In this document: in pieces, positions 23,091-37,000 of the stretch | Layout: every line of letters begins with the position of its first letter | Numbering within the stretch: position 1 is the stretch's first letter | Assembly: GCF_014356525.2 (NCBI RefSeq) | Contig: NC_052506.1 | Coordinates: 14,568,783 to 14,632,782, forward strand | Origin: Nilaparvata lugens | Lineage: Eukaryota; Arthropoda; Insecta; Hemiptera; Delphacidae | Direction: 5' to 3' | DNA: 64,000 nt | Made by a program: the position numbers and the translations under genes | Notes under the pieces: model-generated | The model's database searches: none | What the model saw: the letters and a program-made list of their open reading frames with translations, nothing else | Told to the model about the DNA's origin: nothing

Positions 23091-25713
23091 GGTGAACAGT
23101 TCACCCTAATATTATGTGTTCACACTAAAACAGCATTATGTTCATAAAACAACGTAAAATGATAGAACTACTTGTCTGTTTTGTGCACATATACCGGTAA
23201 AGTTGCACTATTCTATAAACTCTACTACTCACGATAGAGCTTAGCTAGTTTGGCTTGAGTAAATGAATTTTCGTTTTGGCGGGAAAACTATAATTCGATC
23301 ATTATCTACAAATAATTATTGTAAATTTTTTGGAAATGCAAAATGCAGGTTTTTGATCGTATTAGGAAAACTATTTCCTATTCCAATTTATGCATACTAA
23401 GATCTCACCCTTTCTTGGTTCGTGGCACCGATTAATATTTCATAATTTTGGGCAATAAACATGGTGTACGCCTTGCCACTAATGAGCATGAAGGAAGATT
23501 TCTTACTAATTCTAAGAAAATGCTATTAATCAAGATCATTCAATGCGTGTGTACCTATCTCGTCTCAAAAATTCGATGGTGCAGTTTTGTGTAAGCAACA
23601 CACAGCTCAATTTTGTGAGCTCCATTATTAATAGGCTATCATATAAAAATGTTTAGGTCTCTATGTTGTTGAGACAAACGTTAAAAAACCTTCTTGATTA
23701 TTAATCAAAAGTATTTAAATTGTTTGTTTCACGGCACACATATAACCGATCTCGCGATACACTGTTCGTCTAGCACTAAGTTCTGTCAAAGGCATAACCA
23801 GACATAACAATCCGTTTCCACTTTGTCCATTTTTGACCCAATTAACATAATAATTGTTCAAAATTTCACTATCGGCTTTGACAACCTGCTCATATAGAAA
23901 CACTAACCTGTGTTTTGGAATAAACCACATTACATGTAAACGCTACCTATTCAACATCACGGGAAAACTACCAATCTACTTTCATGTGAATTGACGAAAT
24001 ATTATGGCCTCAGTGGATACTATTTTAAAGTTTTGCAAGAGCTCACCCTATTTATAAAGATTGAATGTAATGTAAGTCCAACTACCTACCATAACTGAAA
24101 ATGAACTTTATTCTGGCTTTGAATAATACCGTACAACAGTTAAATACATTCATTGTTTCAGAATTAATTATAGTATAGCAGCAATTTTGTATCGATGCTG
24201 CCAGTTTAGATTTCTTTCAAGTATAAATCTTATAATAATAAAGAAGTGCAAACCGCTCAATAAAATAAATTACAGTGATTATATGCATAGCCATCGCGAA
24301 AGGATAAAAAAGTTCACGATACAAATTAGAAACCTTATAATGCACTAAAAATATCCATGAAGAGATAGTCTAACAATAAAATTTAGTGTGTACCATACGT
24401 ACAATCAGACGTTTGTTAAACACTTGAAGTAAACTGTCTAAATGTTTTTTTTTTTTGACAACTTCTCAATCTTTTCATTCAATGTCTAAATGTTGTTGAA
24501 ACGACCAAGGTTTTATAATTTTTGTGAAATTTTCATGGGAGGTTTTCCTCCTGTCATCACTAAGCATAATGTTGAATAGCTTTGGAGCTAGATATACGAA
24601 GGATTTTGAAAAAAATGAAGTTTATTCAAGGTAGTCGTGAGATGGTATTCTCTCTTCGTCTTTCAGAAAAGCAAGAACGCATGAAGGATAGTCTGATTGA
24701 CTTTCAGAATAAAAGAAGCATACATATTCATGTATGCTCATTCTATACTACACCATGGTGTGAGTCCGAGAGTGCCATCTGAGAGGGATTTAAGGGAGTT
24801 TTATCATTCTCGTTTGAATCGCCATTATGGATTAGATTGCAAACATTGTGCCGAGGCGAAGGTAGCTTCAAACTTGATATAGTTGAATCGAATTGGATTG
24901 ATAGTTGCATGTATTTGAATGGGTCGAAGCATTCCGCTCCATTCGTCACCAGAGTGCACCACCATTGAATTAAATTTATCAGATGCAACTATCTCAAGAT
25001 TGAAACTACCTTCCTCACTCCACCAATAAAAAAAGCTTCAAAATAAATGCTGCAAACTGATACTTTTTCAACATTCATCCATGCATTGCCAATGTGCATT
25101 TTGAGCACAATTCAATATTCCATCAATATTGGCGCCGTGTTTCTGGCCGACAATCGATTGTTTTAATAAATACGAGGGCAATTCAATAAGAAACAGGACA
25201 AATTAATTCTTCTCAAAAACGGCTTAATTGATCCATTAATGAAGCTTCCAGATCATAATGTTGGTAAACTTACCAATACATCTGAATAGCTGATCACTCG
25301 TATTATTTTGTAAACATAGGCTAATCACAAATCCATCTATTCCACATTGATGCACTCATTCAACTCAAGAATTGCACTGTAGAAGAACTTTGCGCCATTA
25401 TTATATTTCAAGTTGTGCTGGTGAGAACTGAGAAAGGTAGAATAATCCATAAAATAATGTAAAAAGAGTAATAATGAGCCAAAAACTGTTTGAATGTTCA
25501 CAAATTAATGACTAGAACAATAATTACAAAACGGGTTCTTGACTGAATGCCTGAGTTTCCTTTATGACAATACCAGAGTTTTAAAATCTTTGTTAGAGGA
25601 GGGGGGAGGAAGAAACCCACTATCATCCCCCATACAGCCCCAACCGCACTCCATACTGGACTCATCTCTTTGAACCATTCAAAGAATGTGAATTTTAGTT
25701 GATCGGTTGACTG

Positions 25714-25909
25714 AGGCTCAACTCACACTTACGCGACTCAGTACGTGAGGAGACTCAACTCTAGTCGAGAGCATGATTGTGTTTCCAAATAGTGACACTC
25801 AGACCAGTCGATTCTAGTCTCTGCGACTGGCACCATTTGAAAACACAAAAGCTCTCGACTGGAGTCGAGTCGCTTCTCGACCTGAGTCGCGTAAGTGTGA
25901 GTTGAGCCT
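25714..25909. mobile_element. MITE, AGGCTCAACTC family, copy 2 (well preserved)
   Basis: Ends AGGCTCAACTCACACTTACG and the exact inverse cgtaagtgtgagttgagcct. Inner arms CTCTAGTCGAGAG / CTCTCGACTGGAG. Shares cactcagaccagtcgattct with copy 1 at 4628-4795. Confidence 0.85.
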
Positions 25910-27613
25910 AACGGTTTGCTATTTCAGATGTGATGATGTGTCAAACAATATTTTTCCCTATCTTTCAGGTAGTAAATGCAAAATAATTTTCTAATTAATA
26001 GTAGGGATAACAGTCACTTTGACAAGAAATGATGGCTCAATAAGTCAAGAATTAAATTTTCTTACAATAATAATGAAAATGGCATTTCCGGTATGACTCT
26101 AATGCTTTTTTTGACGTGACAACATCTTATAAATTGGTTTGCCGGGTGACACTTCAAGAAACTGCGTTACGTTCCCACGTTATGCGCTCACAATGAGAGC
26201 GTTCGTTTCGGTTCACGGTCGTCTGGAAAGAGCACAAATAGGAGCAGTGGCGAGCAACGCAACAGCAGCCCGAAGACATTCACCTGGAGAGAGAGTGAAA
26301 CGGAGCAATCTCCTGCGACTGCGCCACTACTTATACTTAGTGAATAGGTTATGTGAATAAGTATAAGTGAATAGGTATAAGTGTAAGTATAATAGGTATA
26401 AGTGAATAGGTTATGTTGTAGTAATCACAATGTTGTGGTAGTTTTCAATCACAAAAGTAGTATAAATTGTTTCTCAGCCAATAATAATTTGTTCAACTTG
26501 AAAAAATGAGCGCGAATTGTTATGTAAAAAATTGAATCGAGCACAGTTAGCCCGCCTAAGAGCGAGAGAGACAGAGTGATTTTGTTGAGGATGTGTGAAG
26601 GTAAAAATAAAATTTTGTTAATATGAAATTCAGTGCGAGATTCTTTGTATAAATTAATGTTTTAAATATAATTCTTTGTATAAATAAATGTTTTAAATTG
26701 TTACTATTATTTCATCCTTCTTCCTACTATAGGAATGAATATTCACATTAAAATTATTTTACCACTCAAAGTCGTTGTCACGTAAAACTTTCGCCTGTAT
26801 ACCAACTTTACAGGCAACTATGCAATTTTTATGTAAATAAATACTACAAGAGTGAGATCACATAATTATTGAGTCAGTGTATTTGTATGTAAATATGATT
26901 TCGAGAATATTCATTTCTGTCGAATACAACGACGTAGAATCGATCAATCGCTTTCCAAAATGATTGACTTGTGTTGTGGGATGGAAATGATGTGTGATAT
27001 AAAAAGATTAAATCTTGACTGTCTATTTGAATTATTTTTAAGTGAATCTTGACAATTTAGAGTAATTTTTATAGCAAAGTTTCTTTTGTGAAGCCAGTGC
27101 CACTATTTGTATGTGTGAAGAAGACGACTTGATCCATGTGGCATTGCTCGCTTAGCAGCAGAAACAGAAAATGACACTGACAGCAAACCAGGAGACAGGT
27201 AGTCCTGAATATTAAATAAAATTCTTGATGTAAATAGAAAATAATCGCGAATTAAGTGCTTAATTAGTGGTGTGATTATGAATTGTGACAAGATTTAAGT
27301 ATTAGTCATAAGAAAGTATGACTCAGTTTTACATCAGTTCTACGTTTTGATTATAGATTTGATTGCTGTCACAAAATATTTTTGAGAATAGTTTCTTTAG
27401 TTTAGTACGTATTTACTACTTTCTTTCTATTCTGCATGCTGAAAATGCATAATTGAATGTATATTATTTAGATCATAATCTAGACAATGGTTCTAGTTAT
27501 TAATGCTTGGAAATCGTGTTGTATGTCGCACCTTTATTTCATTGTAATGAACTCCATGCTTTATAAGATTTTATGCTGTGCTCCGTATTTATCATAAAAC
27601 ATTCGATTCCATA
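25910..27613 (+). promoter_or_regulatory. CYLD: Region upstream of CYLD, probable promoter and 5' UTR
   Basis: A GC-richer island at 26140-26330 and a segment ending gtgtgaag|gtaaaa near 26598 could be a promoter with a first non-coding exon of CYLD. A short degenerate repeat of aataggtataagtg occupies 26326-26415. No coding frame is convincing. Assignment rests on position only. Confidence 0.3.
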
Positions 27614-28090
27614 ATGAATTCCAATAGAAGAAAAGGCAAATATTTAAACGATTTCTACATAGTGTCGAAGAATGTACCAGCGACGAAGAAGGTAGAAGAT
27701 GGGAAAAAACAACAAAAGACATTAATTTTGGGATCACTTGTTTACGTTCATGGATTTGTTGACGATACACATGTTGAATGTAAAGTTGTGTCTTGTGAAG
27801 AAGAAAGCAGTGGTTTTAATGAAGATGATGTATGGATATGTCCGATTACATTACTTTGTCGCGTTAATAAAGATCTATGGCCGCTTCTCCAAGCTATCCC
27901 TAAACCTACTACCAAAGTTTGCATTCTGAAAGATAAAGAATTGTGTGACGAGCTCACAAAAATCACAATAGGCAGTCGCGTATTCTTTTCAGATAGTGAA
28001 AACTTTGTGAATTCTTGTGAAGCTGTTGTGAAATATAAAGGACCAATTACAAGAAAAGGACTTGGCACATTCTACGGAATAGAGATTTTG
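27614..28090 (+). CDS. CYLD: CYLD coding exon 1
   Basis: Encodes residues 1-159 and starts the first CAP-Gly domain, ending in GTFYGIEIL. The donor is ttttg|gtatga, phase 0. The N-terminal 115 residues are basic at first ([10 protein letters not shown]) and lack a signal peptide. The open frame reaches 5' past the ATG to a stop at 27548, so the ATG at 27614 is the first possible Met. Confidence 0.9.
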
Positions 28091-31000
28091 GTATGATTTA
28101 TTTTCATTTTATCAATATGAGTTTCACTCTTCTGCCCATTCAAATGTTTTATTGTTTATTATAAATCTTTATTTTTCAAAAAAACTTTTAGTAATTAGCA
28201 TAGATTATAGGACTTGAAAGCTCAGGCTTAATCATTATAGACTTTTGAAAGATTTTTAGGCTATATATCTTTACAGTAATAAAACACGGAAATGCAGACT
28301 GCTTTATATTTAGTTAATATCATCTTGGTAATGTCATAATATAAAATAGCTCTTGACTCCTTTTCTTTTAAAAGGCATTCCAAATATTTCCTCATCTGCG
28401 GACTGCGAGAGCTCAGTCAGATAAGGCGCTATCTTCCTCTTTTAACTATTATACTGGAACAGTCGAGCAAAGCATAAACCTATTAACATAATTAACTATT
28501 ATTTTATTTTCTATAAATGCCATAATTTTACAAAATTATCCAAGCACAAGTGCATACTTAAAATGTGGGAATAATTCAGTAAAATAAAATTAAATCCGAT
28601 TGAATTTTAAAGTAAAATAACTTGATAGAAAAGTGTAACTTTCAAAAAAGGCTACTTTTTATATGGAGATAAGCACATCAGAAAAAACTTATAGCTATAG
28701 CCTTATCTAGTAGGCTATTACAAAAAAACATTGTTTTATAAGTATAGACTTTTTTAGATAAAGTATACACTTTTACAAAATTATTGTACATAATGCATCC
28801 AACAGCATTGGGCCCCTTCTTCAACGTACAGGATGTATCTTGATACTGACTGAAATCGTTACTTGAATAATCAGCATAATGAATAAGGATAACCGCATAG
28901 TGAGGAGGTAGAGATAGATTTACCTCAATGTAACACTTTTATATCTAGCCTATAAGTAACACTTTATACATCATATTGTGTTATGGGCATCATGGTGCAT
29001 CCCCCAGGGGGGCCTCCTCACACTGCGGGCGACCATAACAAAAAAAATGTATTTGTGTTCTTGTGCTACATGGATGTTCATCTACCTTTACCTTTTCACT
29101 ATGCGATTACCCTGAGACTCAAAGGACACCAGGCTGCGTCACCTTGTCAATATAGACACGTGTGTCTGAGCAAGGCATTATTTCTTATGGCGGTTACTAG
29201 ACTAGGGACTCCAACAGTTGGTATGCGACTGTTCTTGATGATTATCGAAAAGCATTGAACCCAATTGCTGCCATTATATAGTCATCAATGTTGTCTCAAT
29301 TCAGTAATCTCCATCCATGACCAGCACTTGCTGGATAGATTGCGTCAAAATGTGAAACTTGATCAATAACAAAAACTAAGATCAAGATGGGAGGTCACTC
29401 ATAGATGTCAAAAAACAGTGTATTGCCTCTTTATTCAGGAAGTAGATTGCCGACTCACAAGCTCCTCCTGAGGGCCCTCTAAAAGATTATATAGGGGCAA
29501 AATCAAATATACATTCATCGATAATGAAATACGAGCATTAGGCTTCACGTTCCGAATAACTTCCGAGACAATAAATTTCTATTCCGTTCATATTTTTCAA
29601 TAGTAATACAGACAAATTTTGTCATGCGTTATACTTATAATTCTTGAGGTAACTATGGAAAACTTGTACCATCTTACTGACTTGCTCTTTCTGCCTTGTA
29701 TACTAACTCTATAACTCACCCTTAACAATCCTATTTACTACTCTCTCTTGAAAAGCTATTTTGTGATGTAAAATGGGTCTTTGAATTTTTCAGAATTCTG
29801 ACTATTTTGATACAATGGGCTTCTATATTTTTCAGGACTCCGATTATTTTGATTATTCAGAAAAGAATGATGGTTCCTACGCAGGGCATAAATATTTCAC
29901 ATGCCCTCCAGGACGAGGAAAATTTGTGTCTGTGAATAAATTACGTCTGACCTCATTTAAAATGCCCACCAACTCTGTGATGCAGTTGACAGATAAATTC
30001 GAGAATTTATCATTAAATAATAATCAGATTGACATTCCTAAAAATGGTAAGATTCTTCTGGTTTCAACTCTCCTAAACTGTATGTTTTTTTTTTTAATCT
30101 GTCGAGAACTTTCATGTTCTTTGCAATATTATGCGTGCATATTTTTGACTTTTATTTTTATTATCTTTGTTCCTCTTTCAAGTACCGTAAGTAAAGTATG
30201 TGGAAATAGGGACCGAGTTACCGCAGTCATGTTCATTACAACTGCTAGAACAGAAATTTGATCATTTCACAAACAAGGATAAATTTTTGAGTAAAATTTT
30301 TTTAAGTAGCTCATGATTTACAGTTTTAAAGTGTCTAGTGAGTGTAATTTTGTTATTTGATTTAGTTTTAAACTATATAAATTTAAATTTTTTTGTTTTC
30401 AAGTGTATGCACTGAAAATTGGACCCAAATTCACAAATGAATGAAAACATCACATACTTTTTGTAATAGTATATTAACCTAAATTCGGGGAAGGAACAGT
30501 TTTGGGTTGTGCCTATTTGTTCTTCCCCAATCATTTTAATGATTTTTTTTTTTATTCAAATAAATTAATAAATCTTCAGTTGAGGAACAAGTTTAATTAA
30601 CCAACCGGGGTTTTTAAGGAATAATTTATTTCCACTCACTCATAATAACCTATCAAAAGATAGAAGCGATGTGCTCCCAACGAGATCTGGCAACAGTATT
30701 ACTGATAAAACTAATATCCAAAAGAATTGAAATTCTATAATAACCACTATAATTTCTTGAAGGAAACGCTCATCTACAAGCTTACTCATATTAAATTTCA
30801 TAAATGATCTGAATACAGTTGTTCACCGTGCAATATGATGTTTACCATAGTAGACTTTTTTTTATAAATCATCAACTCTATAAATAAAGTTATAGTTTAA
30901 ATTATATCTTGTTCTATATAAGTTAATCTATCCATCCGTCCTTTATAATTATTTCATCAAATGGTGTTGTCCAATCAACTTTATTTAGCCTATATAATCT

Positions 31001-34000
31001 TACCAATCTCTAATTTCCTCGTCTAGATGGACGTGGGTTTGATGGATCAAATATGCGACCATCTGATCCACCATTGAAGGCAGGAGACCGTGTGGTGTGG
31101 GTGACAGATGACGCCAATATCGAGGGAGTTGTCAAATCATTCGAGTGCAATGACTTCAGTGTTCCAATAGTGGAAGTTGAACTTGTGAGTAGATGTGTCA
31201 CTTACTCCTAACATTTTGGAATCCTCAAGTAGATTATAGTATACGTATTGAATTATTATAAAACTTATTAAAATAAAATTTTTAATGGTAAAAGTATTAT
31301 AAAATGGTATCATTTCTCGACAGACGATTCTCACAATATGACTGAAACCTATTGTCATATAGATAATATTGTCAGATAAAATATTTGGTATTGTTTTTAT
31401 CTTCCATTTAATTGTTTGCCCTTTTGACAAAATAATAATTTACTGGCACAGGTCACATGATGGCATTAAATAGACAGTAATAATAGAACTGAGCTAAATA
31501 TCAGGAGTTTTTCAAGCTTGGAGTTTGATCTTAGATTTGAGAAATATATTAACCATTTCAAAAGCATGTTTGTCGTTATGAGAATAAACTATACTTAATG
31601 AAATTCATTAAATTAAACTATGATATTTGAAATATTAATTATATATTCAATGTCATCTTACTTCTTCTGTGAACAAATAACGTAGCCATAGCTAGAAAAT
31701 TTCACTACTGAACTATCTTTCTATATTAAACAAATTATGGACAACTTATATTATTAATATCATTTTATATTTGCTCAACTATTATTATTTTCTAAATTTA
31801 TTTAAAACTATAAAATAATTCGATAACCATGATGTTTTACATAATTGTTTTTTTTGAAACTCAAACTTGGTTATAATGTTTTGAATGTCTTTTTTTCTAG
31901 GATAGTAACAAAGACTATAGCAATCCAATTAGTGATCGGGCAAATAGGAGGAAGAGAATTCCTGCATTGGAGCTGGTGAAAGCTGACGACTTCTATGATA
32001 ATTCAGGTGAATTGAAAATGTTGCAGTATTTTTTTTTTGTTGTCACGTAGAATCTGATTTCTATAATACTGTGGTTGAAAAATATCGAAAGTCAGCATCC
32101 ACTTATTCCTAACGACTTCTATGATAATTCAGGTAAATTGAAAATTTAGTATTATTGTTATTTTTTTTGTTGTCACGTAGAATCAGATTACTATAATACT
32201 GTGGTTTAAAAATATTGAAAGTCAGCATCCACTTATTCTATTGAGCTATTTCATGGCAGGATTATTCAATTGTTTCGGTTCTTAACTTTAGTACCTATTC
32301 TTGTTTTTCTTATGAATTAACCAGTTTTCCATCCGCTTTCATTCCATTCTTTCTCGATTTTACTTTAATTTTCCTTGACTCTTTTTTACATTAACATTTT
32401 CCGCAACTTGTGTCTGTTATCATAATGTTCGAACATTTTTAGAAAAATGTTATTCATAATTTTTGCACAGAAATGGATGACTCGCTGTACCAATAATGGT
32501 TTCGATTCCCATTTCGTTTATCATTTATTTGCTGTAACTACATTGTCATTTCACTGTTCTGTAATCGTTACTCACCAGTTATTAACTCACTTGAGAAACA
32601 TTTATTCATTAGCCCAAACTTTATGCACTTGCTAAGTATGGACTTAGCAGAACCCTCCAATATAAGTGGAAAATGATTGACAATAATCGATTGGTGATTT
32701 TTGCAGGCTTGAGGAGGACGAAACAACGAACTAAGAGTGAAGGAAGCTCTTCGGGCTATTACTCGCAGAACTGCACTTGTCGCGATATGCCTTGTAACAA
32801 ATTTCGCTGCTCCGACTCGTTTCAACATAATAATTTCAACTCAGAGAAAGCTTCCACATCGAAGGCGGTCAACGATGTCTGCTTGAACGGCTTGACCGGC
32901 AAAGACTTGTGCAAAATCATTCGCTGTGACTACAGAGAAATCAACAAATTCCCAGTTCCATCAAATATTAAGTCGCAGAAAATTATTAATTCGTCAGGAA
33001 AACTTTCGCCGTTTGATTATCCCACTAATCATGTTGAAGGTATAGTCTTATAATTTATACTTCTCTATTTCCATTGAGTTTTGAATAAGGTCCAAGCCAT
33101 TTTGCTTTCTGTGGATTGTTTTTTCTTATTGATAAGAGCATACTTATGTAGGCCTATAATAATTCCAACCTTGAATAGGCGATGTAGGCTATATTACCTG
33201 ATTCAAATTTTATTTATTCAAACTCACAATATTTACAATCAGAATCAATAAGAAAAACAAAAATACACAGCTCAGTAAGATAAAAAAATAATTAATAAAA
33301 TAAATACTGGTAAGTTATGTTTTATTAGAAAAAAAATTGTGAATTGGAATAAAAAATACTACTTGCTGGAAGCATGCACTACTCCACGTTTGCAAGTAGG
33401 AATGAATATCACTTTAATTAATTTTAAATTCATGAATAAATGGAGAAAGAAAAAAAAGTAGCAACCATTCACTCACCTTGAAGACTTTCCAATAACAGCT
33501 CATCTTACTAATGCTTATTACTTTTATAGATACACCACATATTTAGAGTTCGGGGTTGCCGGGAGTAGTAGTGACGTAATTTAGCACTCAATTTAAAAAT
33601 ATTTCATTCCAATTTTATAAATTTATTTGCGATAAGTTATTGTACAACCTATTCTGTCTGATGACATAGTACTGACTTATTTTGTAATAATTTTCACTTC
33701 TAATGTATTAATTTTGAATTCCAGGAACTTGCTTATTGGGTTTCATTTTGCAATATGAATTAGTTTTCATAAGAGTTAATGAATGATTTCATTTCTCATA
33801 AGACACATTTCTTCACAAGACATGTTTCCAGATGAAGCCTTTTCAAGATCAACATTTTAGAAACTTCAATTTAATTATTGAGGAGGCTATTTCTAGTCTT
33901 ATATTTAATCTATAATCGGATTAATAACCGCATCCTATTAATTTCATGTATTCAAACCAATTGTAATTGTAATCTGACGCAGTTGATTCAGTACATCACA

Positions 34001-37000
34001 GATATACATAGAAAACAAACCTACAGTATAGGAAAGTTCAACTTGCAACCAGCGAATATGATGTATAAATTAGGGGCTTGTTTTGCCGCGATTTTCATTT
34101 TCCCGCGTTTCAGCACAGACAGATCAAACGCGATAGCCTTGGTACTCCTCTACAACTAGACACTTGAAATTGCCATTATTAGAACAACATTTGTCTCGTA
34201 CTCCGCTGCATGATGATTAAGACTATTTTCTCGCTTTCTCTGCTCTTTGACTTGAGTTTATTAATAGACGCGAGACTCAAAAATAATTTCAGCTTCTGCG
34301 CGCAACAGTCCATCTTTCTAGCAGTTTCTCTTCTTTATCCGTAAAAGAATTCGAATGTTTAAAGCACATGTTAACTTTCCGGTTCCTTGTTGATTTTTAT
34401 ATTTTGAAAAGTGTTCGCTATTTTTGCAGTAATTTCAATCGAATCTTTCAGTTTTAATGTATGTGTCGTTTACAATTACATAACGTTGTGAATAGGTAAT
34501 TTTGACTGGTTCCTCTCACAACGACCCAATGATTGAGTTGGAATAGTGTCTGCTTCTGGTGTAAGATAAAATTAAAGTTCGCAATAACTCTTCATTATGG
34601 CATCTGCCCTGATTCCGCTGGTTGTTTTGGAACATGAAGAGCTGTGCAGAGCTAGGGATGCACAATGCGATTTTGATGGTGTGTAGGTCTGAAAGCTTCA
34701 TATTTTTCATTCATCTTCTGAGTTTTTTTGAAATGAGTTTATTATTTTCGCGTTTGCAAGAGTGATGAGTGTCTCTAGAGTGTTATGACGATGTCTCTAT
34801 GTCATTACCATTATTTTTGTTCGCTTGCCAGAAAAGACAAATGTCCAGGATTTGTTTGAAATTCATAGTTACTGTTATTGGTCAATAATTTTTGTCAAAT
34901 TAGAAATAAAATTCATTGAAGTTGTTTCAACTAGGAATAAATTAACTAATTTGTAAGTACTGTACTTGTATAAATCAATTTTATTCAATCAGAAATATTC
35001 GTCATTAAGTTATGTTCCCTCATGTTATTTTTACTATTGCGTTACTATTTTATTTAATGCTGCAAATTTCAAATTCTTCCAATTGTTGATTATTATTTTT
35101 GAAATGGGGTTTGCCGTATTGTTTAAAAATATTGTCTAGAAAAAATTATTGCCCCATAGTGTAAAATATATAAGAAAATTGAATTTTTTAAAAATAATTG
35201 GATCAAAGATTTTCCAATCCAACTTCAAAGCTTTTCTTGTTAGAAGAAAAACAAGTTTTTGCAAAGTGTTACAACATTAATTGCAATTACCATGTAAAAA
35301 CATAAGAAACTGTCGAATTGTTTCCGTCGATATTTTCGATAAATTCAATAAAATGTGTTCTGATAGAAGAATTCGAGATCAGCTCTAGCCACTCAGTGAA
35401 TCTCAATAGTTATTATTTTTAGTCAAATATATATTCAGTACGTTTAATTATGTTTGGAAGGTTTTCATTCATAATGATGTAATAAATGAGAGATGTATTC
35501 AGAAAATTGTTAGTTTATTTTCATTATGTTGTATGCCTAAATGACAGTGTTGTCTTTTCAGATGGTCGTTTGAGTAGTAGTGATTGCAATTACTATGACA
35601 ATCCAGAACGTGGTGTTTCAGAGACCGAGTCAGACTCAGAACTGTGTGAGGACTCTTTAGTTGAGGTGGAGATAGATGATGAACCACACTATGGCGTTAT
35701 CAGGTGGCTCGGCGAATTCACTGACCACAAATCTGGTAGGCCCTATAAAGTTGCTGGCATTGAAATGGTAAGTCATGGTATACTCCACTTCAAAAATAGT
35801 ATAATAATTTTGAAATCAAATGACTTAATAATAGTATTCTCCTACAATAAGTCATGAGGTCCACGTGGTGTTTTTCCGAGGTCCATATGCATCTTTTCTT
35901 ATTGTGAATGCTGCCCATATGAGCTTTCTGCTTGTGCGTGGTGAATCGATGAGATGTTCAAACGTCCATGCTATCGGCGGGACTCGAACCCACGAACCAG
36001 GTAGTGCTTGCAGACCGAAGTTTGTAATAACGCTCTTCACCACTAGACTAACCCGGCCGGCAATTAATCTAAATAAATAGTACAAGGAGTTTCCTTAGTT
36101 TTTTACTCCCAAACAGTGCTTCTTTGTAAAAACTATGAATAAATAATAAATAATAATAATCTTCTTTTTCGCTACACTGAAACATGAGCTGTTTTCGGAC
36201 CGCATCGGAAGAGGAGGGAAGAGATCAGTTTCCGACGAGATCAGAGAAGGCTCATGTTTTCTCTAGCCCTAGGGCCGAAAATGTTCACTTTCGGTTCTAG
36301 GGCGGAAAAGAAAATGAACTTGAATAAAAGCTGATGGTGTTAGATCAGGCAAATTTCAGTTAGTCAAGTTTTGAAGTTCAATTTTGATAAATTTTCAGTT
36401 CGAAAATTTTCATGAAGTCAAGCTATAATTTTGTCAACTTTTCAATTCGACGGGTTTTCTGTTTGTCATGTTTTCAATGCCTTAATTTTTAATTTTGTCA
36501 AATTTTCAGTTCCTCTAGTTTTCATTGCACTATATTCTCATTATGCCAAATTTTCGGTTTGTCAAGTTTTCATTTCATCAAGTTTTTTAGTTTGTTTTTG
36601 TGGTGTGGCGAAAAATAGCGTTCGCAACTCGTCAAAAATGTTTTGCCGGCTCTCGAACGCTTCAATCTTGACTTCGTTTCAAACTTGAAAATTGCGATCT
36701 CGAGCCGGTCAACACACATTTTCCGTCCTAGGTGCAAAATATACATTACTATTAACGCTAATTTAGGTTACAAATCAAGAAAATTATGGTCACATTTAAT
36801 TTGTCGCATTCATGTTTTACATTCCGAGTGAGAATGGTGCATATGGCCCGTAGAATTTCAAAAATCAAAATTATTTTATCTGCCCGGCCAATCGTTCAAA
36901 ACACTGGTTTATAAATAACTAGCTTACCCGGCGAACTTCTTACCGCTAAAAAGGCAAAGTTTGGATTTAATGTATTGATTTTTTAAGGTATTGATCTGAC

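Larger units (their letters stand above)
20983..25710. other. Intergenic region, no supported coding exon
   Basis: AT-rich with scattered short ORFs lacking any recognisable domain. Two items are noted separately (candidate 5' exons near 22.2-22.65 kb and a LINE tail at 23040-23090). An isolated TTTTGGCGGGAAAAC at 23274-23288 resembles an E2F site. Confidence 0.45.

Noticed and set aside
23274..23288. E2F-type promoter element TTTTGGCGGGAAAAC
   Set aside because: A single motif with no transcript or start site evidence nearby; listed only as a remark.
27578..27613. CYLD start 12 codons upstream at 27578
   Set aside because: The codon there is GTG, not ATG; the first in-frame ATG is 27614 with a suitable context.
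32447..32828. Alternative small genes inside CYLD introns 4 and exon 5
   Set aside because: Short open frames without domains; those overlapping exon 5 are in other frames or antisense.
35865..36080. True tRNA gene on the minus strand
   Set aside because: A- and B-box-like motifs are present, but no cloverleaf with paired acceptor stem was found and a long unrelated body follows, so it is a SINE.
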